From positions 1 through 9,491 of the forward strand of contig JASLHP010000354.1 of assembly GCA_030149625.1 (NCBI GenBank): a stretch of 9,491 bases of DNA, read 5' to 3'. A program made the translations under genes and the position numbers. The DNA is from Solirubrobacteraceae bacterium (GTDB lineage Bacteria > Actinomycetota > Thermoleophilia > Solirubrobacterales > Solirubrobacteraceae). The notes below the pieces were generated by a model. That model was given only the letters and a program-made list of their open reading frames with translations, was not told the DNA's origin and ran no database searches. This document shows positions 1 to 6,184 of the stretch, one piece after another. Position 1 is the first letter of the stretch. Each line of letters opens with the position of its first letter.

Positions 1-1
1 G

Positions 2-1102
2 TGGGCGGCGGAGTGCGCTCCTGCGCTGCAGACGCCCGGCGCGAAGATGTTCGCGCTCGCCGGGCTCCACCCCGCCCCGGTCGGCGTGAGGCAAGCCCGC
101 GCGAGCCTTCGCCGGCAAGGGCTGTTGCCCGAGGATCGAGCGCACGACCTGGCTGGCACGGATCGAGCGCGCGACCTGGCTGGCACGGATCGAGCGCGCG
201 ACCCAGCCGACGCCCGCGACTCGCCTGCCGTGGCCGGCGCTGCGCCGGCTCGCGGGCCGCTGCCGAGTGCTCGTCGCGTGATCCGGCGTCGCCGTGAGCG
301 GCGCGTGGACGCCCTGCGCCTAGATGGCGTGTGGCACGAGCTGCACAACGGACCGGCGATCCTGCGCGGCGTCGAGCTGAGGCTTGCGCCCGGCGAGAGC
401 ATCGCGCTGATGGGCCGCAATGGCGCCGGCAAGTCGACGCTCTTGCGCCACGCGGCAGGCCTGCTCGCCCCGACCCGCGGACGTGTCCAAAGCGCCGGGC
501 GCGTCGCGCTGCTGTTGCAGAATCCCGGGGACTACTTCATCCACGACCGTGTCGAGCGCGAAGCCTCGGTGCGCGCGCTCGCGCTCGCCGGCCTGGACGG
601 CCTCGGGGACCGTAACCCGCGCGACCTCTCCGGTGGTGAGCGTCAGCGCCTGGCGCTCGCGATCGTCGCCGACGACGTGGCCGAGCACGACACCGCACGT
701 GGCCCGCGCGCTCGAGCGCAGCCCGCGGTGCTCGCGCTCGACGAGCCGACCCGTGGCATGGACCGCCTCGCCAAGGCCGAGCTCGCGGCCGAGTTGCACC
801 GCCGCGCTCGGCGCGGTCAAGCCGTCATCGTCGCCACCCATGACCCCGAGTTCGCGTGCTCCTGTGCCGAGCGCGCCGTCCTGCTGGCCGACGGCCGCGT
901 CATCGCCGATGGCCCGGTCGCCGAGCTGCTCGCGGGTGGCTGGTATTTCGCCACCGAGACGGCCCGCATCCTCGGTGGCGTCGCCCAAGCCGTGACGCCC
1001 GAGCAGGGCGCCGAGCTGTTGGCCGCCGCTACGGCGGACCGTGCGACGCACGGTCCAGTCCTCAGCGGGCCAGTCGCGCAGCCGCGGAGGCTCACGCTTT
1101 GA
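2..1102 (+). CDS. ECF transporter ATPase (CbiO/EcfA-type ABC ATP-binding protein), 5' end outside window
   Basis: This is the ATP-hydrolysing subunit of an energy-coupling-factor importer, acting on the cytoplasmic membrane face. The frame is open to the left edge, so the start is probably upstream; ATG at 47 is the first in-window Met. From that Met, one complete nucleotide-binding domain covers about residues 85-310: Walker A GRNGAGKST (123-131), Q-loop LLQNPGDYF, signature LSGGERQR (194-201), Walker B AVLALDEPTRGMD (227-239) and switch His in IVATHDPEF. The 90 or so residues before it read like the tail and linker that follow a first ATPase domain, so the whole protein is probably a two-ATPase fusion (inference). 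The linker contains an in-frame 27-bp tandem repeat. About 14 extra residues lie between signature and Walker B. The stop overlaps the start of the S-component gene, which supports the ECF assignment. The domain call is firm; the fusion is a proposal. Confidence 0.9.
   Translation, partial: WAAECAPALQTPGAKMFALAGLHPAPVGVRQARASLRRQGLLPEDRAHDLAGTDRARDLAGTDRARDPADARDSPAVAGAAPARGPLPSARRVIRRRRERRVDALRLDGVWHELHNGPAILRGVELRLAPGESIALMGRNGAGKSTLLRHAAGLLAPTRGRVQSAGRVALLLQNPGDYFIHDRVEREASVRALALAGLDGLGDRNPRDLSGGERQRLALAIVADDVAEHDTARGPRARAQPAVLALDEPTRGMDRLAKAELAAELHRRARRGQAVIVATHDPEFACSCAERAVLLADGRVIADGPVAELLAGGWYFATETARILGGVAQAVTPEQGAELLAAATADRATHGPVLSGPVAQPRRLTL
134..203 (+). repeat. 27-bp tandem repeat, about 2.6 copies, in the ATPase linker
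   Basis: Units at 134-160 and 161-187 differ at one base, and a third partial copy runs from 188 to about 203. Each unit starts GATCGAGCGC and encodes nine residues, DRA(H/R)DLAGT, so copy-number change keeps the frame. It lies in the low-complexity linker before the ATP-binding domain and not in the catalytic core. It looks like a slippage-type minisatellite in non-essential linker sequence. Confidence 0.85.
1084..1101 (+). promoter_or_regulatory. Shine-Dalgarno and TTG start of the ECF S component
   Basis: GCGGAGG at 1084-1090 lies 8 nt before TTG at 1099-1101. The TTG overlaps the TGA stop (1100-1102) of the upstream ATPase gene. This arrangement decides the start: the longer open frame from 856 would overlap the ATPase gene by about 240 bases. 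The overlap implies translational coupling, hence near-equal production of ATPase and S component. Confidence 0.75.
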
Positions 1103-1779
1103 GCTGGCCGCTCGCATCCGTTCTGCTGGTCGGCCTGGTGCTGTTCGCCGGCTGGATCGCTTATGAGCGCTCCAAGCCGTCAGCGCGCGTGGTCGCGACC
1201 GTCGCGACCCTGTCCGCCGTCGCCGCGCTCGGCCGCGACGCTTTCGTCGCGCTTCCCGAAGTCAAGCCGATCACCGCCTTCACGCTGGTCGTCGGCTACG
1301 CCCTCGGGCCGCTTCCGGGCTTCACCGTGGGCGCGATCGGGATGCTCGCCTCGAACATGGTGCTCGGACAGGGTCCTTACACGCCGTGGCAGATGGCGGC
1401 TTGGGGACTCGTCGGGCTCGCCGGTGCCGCCCTTGGCTGGCTCAGCGGTAGACGCATGGGGCGTCTGCCGCTGGCGTGCGCGTGCGCGGCGAGCGCGCTC
1501 GCCGCGAAGGAGATCATGAACGCGTTCACCTGGACGATCGGCGCCAGCCACACACCCGCGGCCTTTCTCGCGATCGCCGGCGGCACCGCACTGCCCTACG
1601 ATCTGCTCGACGCCGGCGCCAGCTTCCTGTTTGGGCTCGCGTTCGCGCCTGAGCTCGCCCGCATTCTCGTGCGCGTACGGACGCGCATGGACATCCACTG
1701 GGAACAGGCCGCTGAGCCGGGCGTCGACCGCACTGGCGCCGCCGCGGCAGTGGCCGTCGAAGCGCCGGCGCGCGGCTGA
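1099..1779 (+). CDS. ECF transporter S component (substrate-binding membrane subunit)
   Basis: The 226-residue hydrophobic protein has about six membrane segments, which fits the EcfS fold (S components are usually 160-230 residues). The most telling stretch is residues 53-101: PEVKPITAFTL, then ALGPLPGFTVGA, then SNMVLGQGPYTPWQM. This matches my memory of a group of S components with the N-F/M-x-x-GQGP-x-TPWQM signature. S components capture a vitamin or cofactor precursor and release it when the ATPase pair and T component toggle them. The residues after 200 form a hydrophilic Ala/Glu-rich cytoplasmic tail. The substrate is not shown by the sequence. Relatives of this signature sit, as I recall, near DUF4430/prenyltransferase-like extracellular proteins suggested to bind cobalamin, but those genes are not in view. 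The TTG start is supported by the Shine-Dalgarno and the stop overlap. Confidence 0.88.
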   Translation: MSWPLASVLLVGLVLFAGWIAYERSKPSARVVATVATLSAVAALGRDAFVALPEVKPITAFTLVVGYALGPLPGFTVGAIGMLASNMVLGQGPYTPWQMAAWGLVGLAGAALGWLSGRRMGRLPLACACAASALAAKEIMNAFTWTIGASHTPAAFLAIAGGTALPYDLLDAGASFLFGLAFAPELARILVRVRTRMDIHWEQAAEPGVDRTGAAAAVAVEAPARG

Positions 1780-1823
1780 GCTGACGCGTGCTCGGCGTGC
1801 GCCGCGCTCGAGCTGGCGCTCGA

Positions 1824-3191
1824 TCAGCGTGCGGTAGCGAGTGCGTCGGGCGCGTCGACGTCGACCGCCGCCGGCGCGCGCCGTTTCAGCACGCGCACGC
1901 GCGCGCCGCCGCGCGGCGCGAGCGTCGGGCCGCCTGGCACTGCCCGCGCGAGCGTCTGCGACGTGCGCTCGAGCTCGACACGCTCGAGCAGCTCGCGCAG
2001 CACCACCTTCATCTCCAGCAGCGCGAGCGCCGCACCGAGGCAGCGGTGCGCGCCGCCGCCGAATGGCAGGAACGAGTAGCTGTCCGGCGGGTCCTCGAGA
2101 AAGCGCTCGGGGCGAAACGCGTGCGGGTCGGGATAGATGCGCGCGTCGTGGTGCACGCCGTAGGCGTCGACCAGCACCGCCACCTCACGCGGAATCGTCC
2201 ACTCGCCGATCGCGAACGGCTCGAGCATGTGGCGCGCGCTCGAGACCGGCAGCGGCGAGCGGATCCGCAGGATCTCCTTTACGAGCGCGTCCAGGTACGC
2301 GTCGTCGCCCTCACGCGCGGCCGCCATCACGGCCGGGTTCTGCACGAGCAGTTCGACGCCCCAGGCGGTCGCCGTCGCCGTCGTCTCGTGTCCCGCCGCG
2401 AGCAGCGTGATCAGTTCGTCGCGCAGCTGCTCGTCGGTGAGCCCCTCGCCGTGCTCGTCGCGCGCGGCCACCATCATCGCGAGGATGTCCTCGCGATCGT
2501 CCAGTCGCGGGTCTGCGCGGGTCGCCGCGATGTGCTCGAACAGCACCGCGTCCAGTTCGTCTTTCAGGCGCCACGCGCGCCGCGAGATCACGTTCCAGGG
2601 CGCACGGCGCGCGAGCTGCGGCACGAACAGCGCAAAGCTGTTCAGCGGCGTGTTCAGCGCGTCGAAGATCCCGCGCAGCCGTTTGCGCATGCCAACGTCG
2701 GCGACGCCCAGCACCGCCTGCAGGATCACGTCGAGCGTCAGCGCCTGCGCGATCGGCTGCAGCTTCACGACTTCGCCCGTGCGCAGACGATCGAGCTCGG
2801 CCGCCGTCAGGCGCTGCATCAGGCGCGCGTAGGACTGCACGCGCTCGCCGTGGAACGGCGGCAGCAGCATCTTGCGCCGCGTCAGGTGCTCCGGTGGCTC
2901 CAGCATCAGAATCGACTGCATGCCCAGGAAGTTGCTCAGCAGGTCGTTGCCGTGGCGCTTGCCCAGCGGGTCGCCGGTGTACAGGCGCTTGATCACCTCG
3001 CGGTCGCGCGTCAGCACCGCCGCCGGCGAGCTGCCGATGCGTACCGTGAACGAGTCGCCGAAGCGCGCGTGCCCGCGGTCACTGAACTCGGCGAAGCGCC
3101 ACACGCGTGCGCCCGCCTGCACCGCCCGCGGCAGGCGTGGCCCGGGCGGTAGCTCACCGCCGCGAGCGGTCGTTGCCTCGGCGGCTGACAT
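1824..3191 (-). CDS. Cytochrome P450 monooxygenase
   Basis: This is a 455-residue soluble bacterial P450, of normal family length, with no N-terminal membrane anchor. All landmark motifs are present: I-helix AGHETT (266-271) for oxygen activation, K-helix ExxR (E306/R309), FRPERF (359-364), and the heme loop FGGGAHRCLG (377-386) with C384 as heme-thiolate ligand. The N-terminus begins with a proline-rich LPPGPRLPRA and the C-helix region reads PPEHLTRRKMLLPPFHG. It needs ferredoxin and reductase partners, and none is encoded here. Substrate is unknown; the overall style resembles CYP110-like proteins, but I would not assign a family number. I chose ATG at 3191 because the frame further upstream (to 3491) would run antisense through the DUF302 gene and is not P450-like. 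It diverges from the DUF302/exporter pair and converges with the ECF genes. Confidence 0.96.
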   Translation of the reverse strand: MSAAEATTARGGELPPGPRLPRAVQAGARVWRFAEFSDRGHARFGDSFTVRIGSSPAAVLTRDREVIKRLYTGDPLGKRHGNDLLSNFLGMQSILMLEPPEHLTRRKMLLPPFHGERVQSYARLMQRLTAAELDRLRTGEVVKLQPIAQALTLDVILQAVLGVADVGMRKRLRGIFDALNTPLNSFALFVPQLARRAPWNVISRRAWRLKDELDAVLFEHIAATRADPRLDDREDILAMMVAARDEHGEGLTDEQLRDELITLLAAGHETTATATAWGVELLVQNPAVMAAAREGDDAYLDALVKEILRIRSPLPVSSARHMLEPFAIGEWTIPREVAVLVDAYGVHHDARIYPDPHAFRPERFLEDPPDSYSFLPFGGGAHRCLGAALALLEMKVVLRELLERVELERTSQTLARAVPGGPTLAPRGGARVRVLKRRAPAAVDVDAPDALATAR

Positions 3192-3221
3192 CGACCACTT
3201 AAGGTAGTGCAAAATGCGGCG
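3192..3221. promoter_or_regulatory. Compact divergent promoter/operator region between P450 and DUF302 genes
   Basis: Only 30 bases separate the two ATG starts, and this stretch is clearly less GC-rich than its surroundings. It contains CTTAAG inside a CACT-6 nt-AGTG inverted repeat (3196-3209). TANNNT-type -10 candidates occur on both strands: TAAGGT at 3200-3205 for the plus strand, and TACCTT (complement of the overlapping bases 3201-3206) for the minus strand. No convincing -35 boxes are visible. Transcripts would be leaderless or have very short leaders. The two promoters must overlap, so one regulator could control both sides. Confidence 0.4.
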
Positions 3222-3605
3222 ATGATCGTTACTCGCAGCACATCGAGCTACGCCGGCACCGTGCGGGCGCTGCTCGCCGCGATCGAGCGGCGTGAGCTCA
3301 CGGTGTTCGCGCGCATCGACCATGCCGGCGGCGCGCGCGAGGTCGGCATGGAGCTGGCCGACGAGGAGGTCGTGCTGTTCGGCAGCCCGCGCAGCGGCAC
3401 GCCGTTGATGCAGGACGAGCCCCGCGTCGGAATCGAGCTGCCGCTGCGGATGCTCGTTTGGCGCGACGGTCAGCAGGTCCTGCTCGGACACAACGACCCG
3501 CGCGAGCTGGCGAGCTCATATGCGGTGTCCGCGCACCAGCGGACCCTGGAGCAGATGGCGGCGCTGCTCGACACGCTCGCGGCGGAGGCGGCGCAGGCGT
3601 CGTGA
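3222..3605 (+). CDS. DUF302 domain protein (TT1751-like)
   Basis: The product is a 127-residue single-domain protein matching the DUF302 pattern: FARIDHAGGAREVG (29-42), LFGSPRSGTPLM (52-63), IELPLRMLVW (71-80), then GHNDP (89-93) and a C-terminal helix. The fold is known from structural genomics (TT1751), but the biochemical role is not established; copies often sit near stress or redox genes. There is no signal peptide. I prefer ATG 3222. An in-frame GTG at 3207 would add five residues and lies almost on the candidate -10 box. No clear Shine-Dalgarno precedes either start, which fits a short-leader or leaderless mRNA. The TGA stop (3603-3605) overlaps the GTG start of the exporter gene, so the two are co-translated. 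Confidence 0.88.
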   Translation: MIVTRSTSSYAGTVRALLAAIERRELTVFARIDHAGGAREVGMELADEEVVLFGSPRSGTPLMQDEPRVGIELPLRMLVWRDGQQVLLGHNDPRELASSYAVSAHQRTLEQMAALLDTLAAEAAQAS

Positions 3606-5218
3606 GCACTGCTGAGAGGGCCCCGCGCAACCTGATCCTCGCGGCGATGATCTTCGCGGTCGCGATGACGTTCATCGACCAGACGATCGTGTCGATCGCC
3701 GCGCCGCAGGTGCAGCGCGAGCTGCACCTGACGAGCACCGGCGTGCAGTGGGCGGTCAACGCGTACCTGCTCTCGCTGGCGGCGCTGTTCGCGTTCGGCG
3801 GACGGCTCGCCGACACCGTCGGGCACCGCAAGATGGTCACGCTCGGAGTCGTGCTGTTCGCGGCGGCGTCGGCGATGTGCGGGCTGACGCCCAAGGGCGG
3901 TCTCGCGGAGGCGTGGCTCGTGGCGTTCCGCGTGATCCAGGGCGCCGGCGGCGCGATCATGTTTCCGGCCGCGCTCGCGATCGTCGTGCAGACGTTCGAG
4001 CTGCGCGAACGCGGCCGCGCGCTCGCGATCTTCTTCGGCATCGCCGGCGGTCTCACCGCGATCGGGCCGATCCTCGGCGGCTACCTGACGCAGTGGACGT
4101 GGCGCGCGATCTTCTGGGTGAACATCCCCGTCGCGATCGTCGCGCTCGTGCTGATCGCGATCTCCAAGCCGAAGACGCTGCACAGGGCCGCGCACATGGA
4201 TTACCGCGGCCTCGCGTTGATCGCCGGCGGCGTCGCGCTGAGCGTGTTCGGCTTTCAGCAGTCGGTGATCTGGGGCTGGAGCAATCCCGCGACGGGCGCG
4301 TGCGTCGCGGTCGGCGCCGCGATCCTCGTGGTGTTCGCGCGTGTCGAGACGCGCACCGCCTCGCCGCTGATGCAGGTGAGCATCTTCCGCATCCGCGCGT
4401 TCCTCGTCGAGAACCTCGTGCTCGCCGTCTCGATGCTCGTGTTCATTCCCGTGTTCTTCTTCGCGAGCGAGTACGCGCAGATCGCGCTCGGCAAGACGCC
4501 CTCGCAGTCGGGTCTGTACCTCCTGTACTTCTTCATCGGCTTCGTGATCGCCGCGCAGATCGGCGGTCGCATGCTCGACCGCGTCGGCGCCAAGCGCCCG
4601 GTCGTGCTCGGCTGCGTGCTCGCGGCGGTCGGCTTCGAGCTGTGGGCGGGCAAGGTCACGGGCCTGGACTTCGGAACGCAGCAGGTCTACATCGTCCTCG
4701 CGGGCGCCGGCATGGGGATGATGCTCGGTCCGGCCAACACCGACGCCGTCAACCGCGCCTCCAGGCTCTCATACGGCGAGGCTACCGGCATCACGCAGAC
4801 GGTCCGCAACTACGCCGCGAGCCTCGGCTTCGCGATTCTTGGCACGATCCTCGTCGCGCAGATGCGCTCGCGCATCACCACGTCGCTGATCCACATGGGC
4901 ATCCCGAGTGCGCGCGCGCACGCGGAGGCATCGCACCTCTCCCAACGGCAGTCCGGCGGCGGCAGCGTCGCGTCGATCCCGCACTTCGTGCGGCTCGACT
5001 TCGCGTACGCCACGCAGACGGTGCTGTATGTGATGGCGGCGATCATGGCGGCCGCGGCCGTCGTCGCGCTGCTCGGCCTCGAGCGCGGCGTGCAAGAGGA
5101 CGCGCCCGCGGAGGAGCCGGACGCTCCCCATCCGGTTGTCCCTCCTGACGGAGGACGCCCTGACGGGCGCAGGCAGGCTGGCGAGCAGCCGACGTGCTCG
5201 CGTTCTCCCACGAGCTGA
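3602..5218 (+). CDS. MFS efflux transporter, DHA2 family (EmrB/QacA type, 14 membrane segments)
   Basis: The 538-residue inner-membrane proton antiporter has the DHA2 hallmarks: FIDQTIVSIAAP in the first helix (D26), motif A GGRLADTVGHRK (66-77), motif B RVIQGAGGA (110-118), the antiporter motif C GPILGGYL (155-162) followed by WRAIFWVNIP (168-177), and a second motif-A-like GGRMLDRVGAKR between the halves. Length and hydrophobic pattern fit 14 segments. Such proteins export drugs, dyes or secondary metabolites, and the substrate here is unknown. GTG at 3602 overlaps the DUF302 stop, and GGAGG lies at 3584-3588, slightly far upstream. A longer open frame from 3458 would overlap DUF302 and is not membrane-like. 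The last 45 or so residues are a hydrophilic Pro/Glu/Asp-rich tail, possibly extended by read-in to unrelated DNA. The divergent P450 suggests oxidation coupled with export, by inference only. Confidence 0.95.
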   Translation: MSTAERAPRNLILAAMIFAVAMTFIDQTIVSIAAPQVQRELHLTSTGVQWAVNAYLLSLAALFAFGGRLADTVGHRKMVTLGVVLFAAASAMCGLTPKGGLAEAWLVAFRVIQGAGGAIMFPAALAIVVQTFELRERGRALAIFFGIAGGLTAIGPILGGYLTQWTWRAIFWVNIPVAIVALVLIAISKPKTLHRAAHMDYRGLALIAGGVALSVFGFQQSVIWGWSNPATGACVAVGAAILVVFARVETRTASPLMQVSIFRIRAFLVENLVLAVSMLVFIPVFFFASEYAQIALGKTPSQSGLYLLYFFIGFVIAAQIGGRMLDRVGAKRPVVLGCVLAAVGFELWAGKVTGLDFGTQQVYIVLAGAGMGMMLGPANTDAVNRASRLSYGEATGITQTVRNYAASLGFAILGTILVAQMRSRITTSLIHMGIPSARAHAEASHLSQRQSGGGSVASIPHFVRLDFAYATQTVLYVMAAIMAAAAVVALLGLERGVQEDAPAEEPDAPHPVVPPDGGRPDGRRQAGEQPTCSRSPTS

Positions 5219-5302
5219 CAGCGGTGCTGCGCGAGCGTTTCCCCGCGGACCCGCTCGCGATACCGCACCGTGTGGGCGGTCACGGCGCGCCGGCCCGCAT
5301 GA
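5119..5302 (+). pseudogene. Possible frameshifted C-terminal remnant, unassigned
   Basis: Reading the three plus frames in turn gives protein-like pieces that join into one plausible ending: LSLLTEDALTGA (from about 5127), then GWRAADVLAFSHELTAVL and RERFPADPLAIP (about 5176-5265), then RTVWAVTARRPA before a TGA at 5300-5302. The ending resembles tails of class I methyltransferases as I know them. Each junction would need a one-base indel. The first part overlaps the hydrophilic tail of the exporter gene. It could be a decayed gene end, or chance coding-like sequence in GC-rich DNA. No intact gene occupies 5219-5311. Confidence 0.2.
5230..5259. terminator. Inverted repeat between convergent genes, possible bidirectional terminator
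   Basis: CGCGAGCG (5230-5237) and CGCTCGCG (5252-5259) form an 8-bp perfect stem with a 14-nt loop. It sits between the ends of the exporter (+) and the SDR gene (-). There is no T-run on either side, so it is not a classical intrinsic terminator, and chance hairpins are common at this GC content. Confidence 0.3.
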
Positions 5303-5311
5303 AACCGTGCC

Positions 5312-6115
5312 TCAGCCGCGCGCGGCGACGCTCAGGCCGCCGTCGGCGACCAGCGTGTGTCCCGTGACGTAGGAGGAGTCCTCGCCGATCAGGAACAGCG
5401 CGCAGCGCGCGACCTCCCAAGCGCTGCCCTGGCGGCCGGCTGGGATGCGAACGTCGGCACGCCCGGGGTTCACCTGCGAGGCACGCCTTCCCAGCGAGGT
5501 GTCGATCAGGCCGGGCGCGAGCACGTTCACGCGCACGTGCGGCGCACCCTCGACGGCGGCGTTGCGACACACGGCCTCGAGCGCCGCCTTCGAGGCCGCG
5601 AAGGCGGGGATCGGCATCGACTCGCGGCCGGCGAGCGAGCCGATCAACACGACCGCGCCGCCATCGGCGAAGCGCGCGAGCGCGTGCTTGCAGCCGAGGA
5701 AGTGCGAGCGCAGGTTGACCGCCATCACTCGATCCCAGTCCTCGACGGTGGTGCCCGCGAAGCCGAGCCCGGCGCCGATGCCGACGTTCATCACGAGCCC
5801 ATCGACGCCGCCGAAGGCGCCGCGCGCGCGTTCGAACATCGCCTCGATGCCGGCCTCCTCGGCGGCATCCGCAAGCACGCCCGCGCATTCGCCGCCCTGC
5901 TCGCGCACGAGCGCTTCGGTCGCCTCGAGGCTCGCGGCGTCGAGGTCCGCGAGCGTCAACGCCGCGCCCTCGCTCGCGAACAGCACCGCCATCGCGCGGC
6001 CGTTGCCGATCGGCGGGTCCTCGACGCCGTGGTCCTGCTGTCCCGCGCCGACGATCAGGATGCGCCGCCCGGCGAGTCTCCCGGGGCGTGCGCCGATTGC
6101 GCTGTAACCCTCCAT
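5312..6115 (-). CDS. Short-chain dehydrogenase/reductase (SDR) with Phe at the catalytic Tyr position
   Basis: This is a 267-residue Rossmann-fold NAD(P)-dependent oxidoreductase of classical SDR length. The dinucleotide-binding loop is the extended type, VGAGQQDHG...PIGNGRA (22-41), which I know from one SDR subfamily. A60 neighbours the acidic LADLD (55-59), which suggests NAD preference. Further elements are MNVG (109-112) for the usual NNAG, VNL (133-135, N134), Ser in LIGSLAG (S160), Lys in FAASK (K176), PG (201-202) and a C-terminal YVTGHTLVADGG. The YxxxK motif reads F172-A-A-S-K176: codon 5600-5602 is TTC, so the catalytic Tyr is Phe. Canonical dehydrogenase activity is therefore doubtful. 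The ATG at 6115 has AGGA 10 nt upstream. A 69-nt gap separates it from the gene upstream, so it may be an operon tail or have its own promoter (TAGGAT at 6130-6125 is -10-like). Confidence 0.93.
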   Translation of the reverse strand: MEGYSAIGARPGRLAGRRILIVGAGQQDHGVEDPPIGNGRAMAVLFASEGAALTLADLDAASLEATEALVREQGGECAGVLADAAEEAGIEAMFERARGAFGGVDGLVMNVGIGAGLGFAGTTVEDWDRVMAVNLRSHFLGCKHALARFADGGAVVLIGSLAGRESMPIPAFAASKAALEAVCRNAAVEGAPHVRVNVLAPGLIDTSLGRRASQVNPGRADVRIPAGRQGSAWEVARCALFLIGEDSSYVTGHTLVADGGLSVAARG

Positions 6116-6167
6116 CTGACGGCAATCCTACGCGGCGCATGTGACGAGGCGATCGGGGCCGCGCTCG

Positions 6168-6181
6168 ACCTCGATCGAGGT
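6168..6181. repeat. 14-bp perfect palindrome in the gap before the SDR gene
   Basis: ACCTCGATCGAGGT is a perfect palindrome just downstream of the fusion gene's stop (6185-6187) and 53 bases upstream of the SDR start. It has no loop and no T-run, so it fits an operator-like dyad better than a terminator. The core CGATCG is common in such genomes, so chance is possible. Confidence 0.35.
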
Positions 6182-6184
6182 GGC

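Noticed and set aside
134..203. CRISPR-like repeats
   Set aside because: Copies are directly adjacent without spacers, few in number and in frame within a coding sequence.
856..1098. An upstream extension of the S component to ATG 856
   Set aside because: It would overlap the ATPase gene by over 240 bases and encodes Arg-rich non-membrane sequence. TTG 1099 has a strong Shine-Dalgarno and a stop overlap.
320..1117. A 265-codon minus-strand open frame opposite the ECF ATPase
   Set aside because: The plus strand encodes all ABC ATPase motifs here; the reverse product has no recognisable features.
1780..1823. A terminator between the convergent ECF S-component and P450 genes
   Set aside because: Only short direct repeats (CGCTCGA twice) are present. 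I found no stable dyad and no T-run.
1788..3152. A 454-codon plus-strand open frame opposite the P450 gene
   Set aside because: It is fully antisense to an intact P450. The product is dominated by Arg, Gln, His and Val repeats typical of reverse-strand shadows.
3192..3491. A 100-residue N-terminal extension of the P450
   Set aside because: It would run antisense through the DUF302 gene and is not P450-like. ATG 3191 gives a normal P450 length and N-terminus.
5136..5372. A small 78-codon plus-strand gene
   Set aside because: It overlaps the exporter tail and the SDR gene, is Arg/Ala/Pro-rich, and has no supporting motif. Part of it is discussed instead as a possible remnant.
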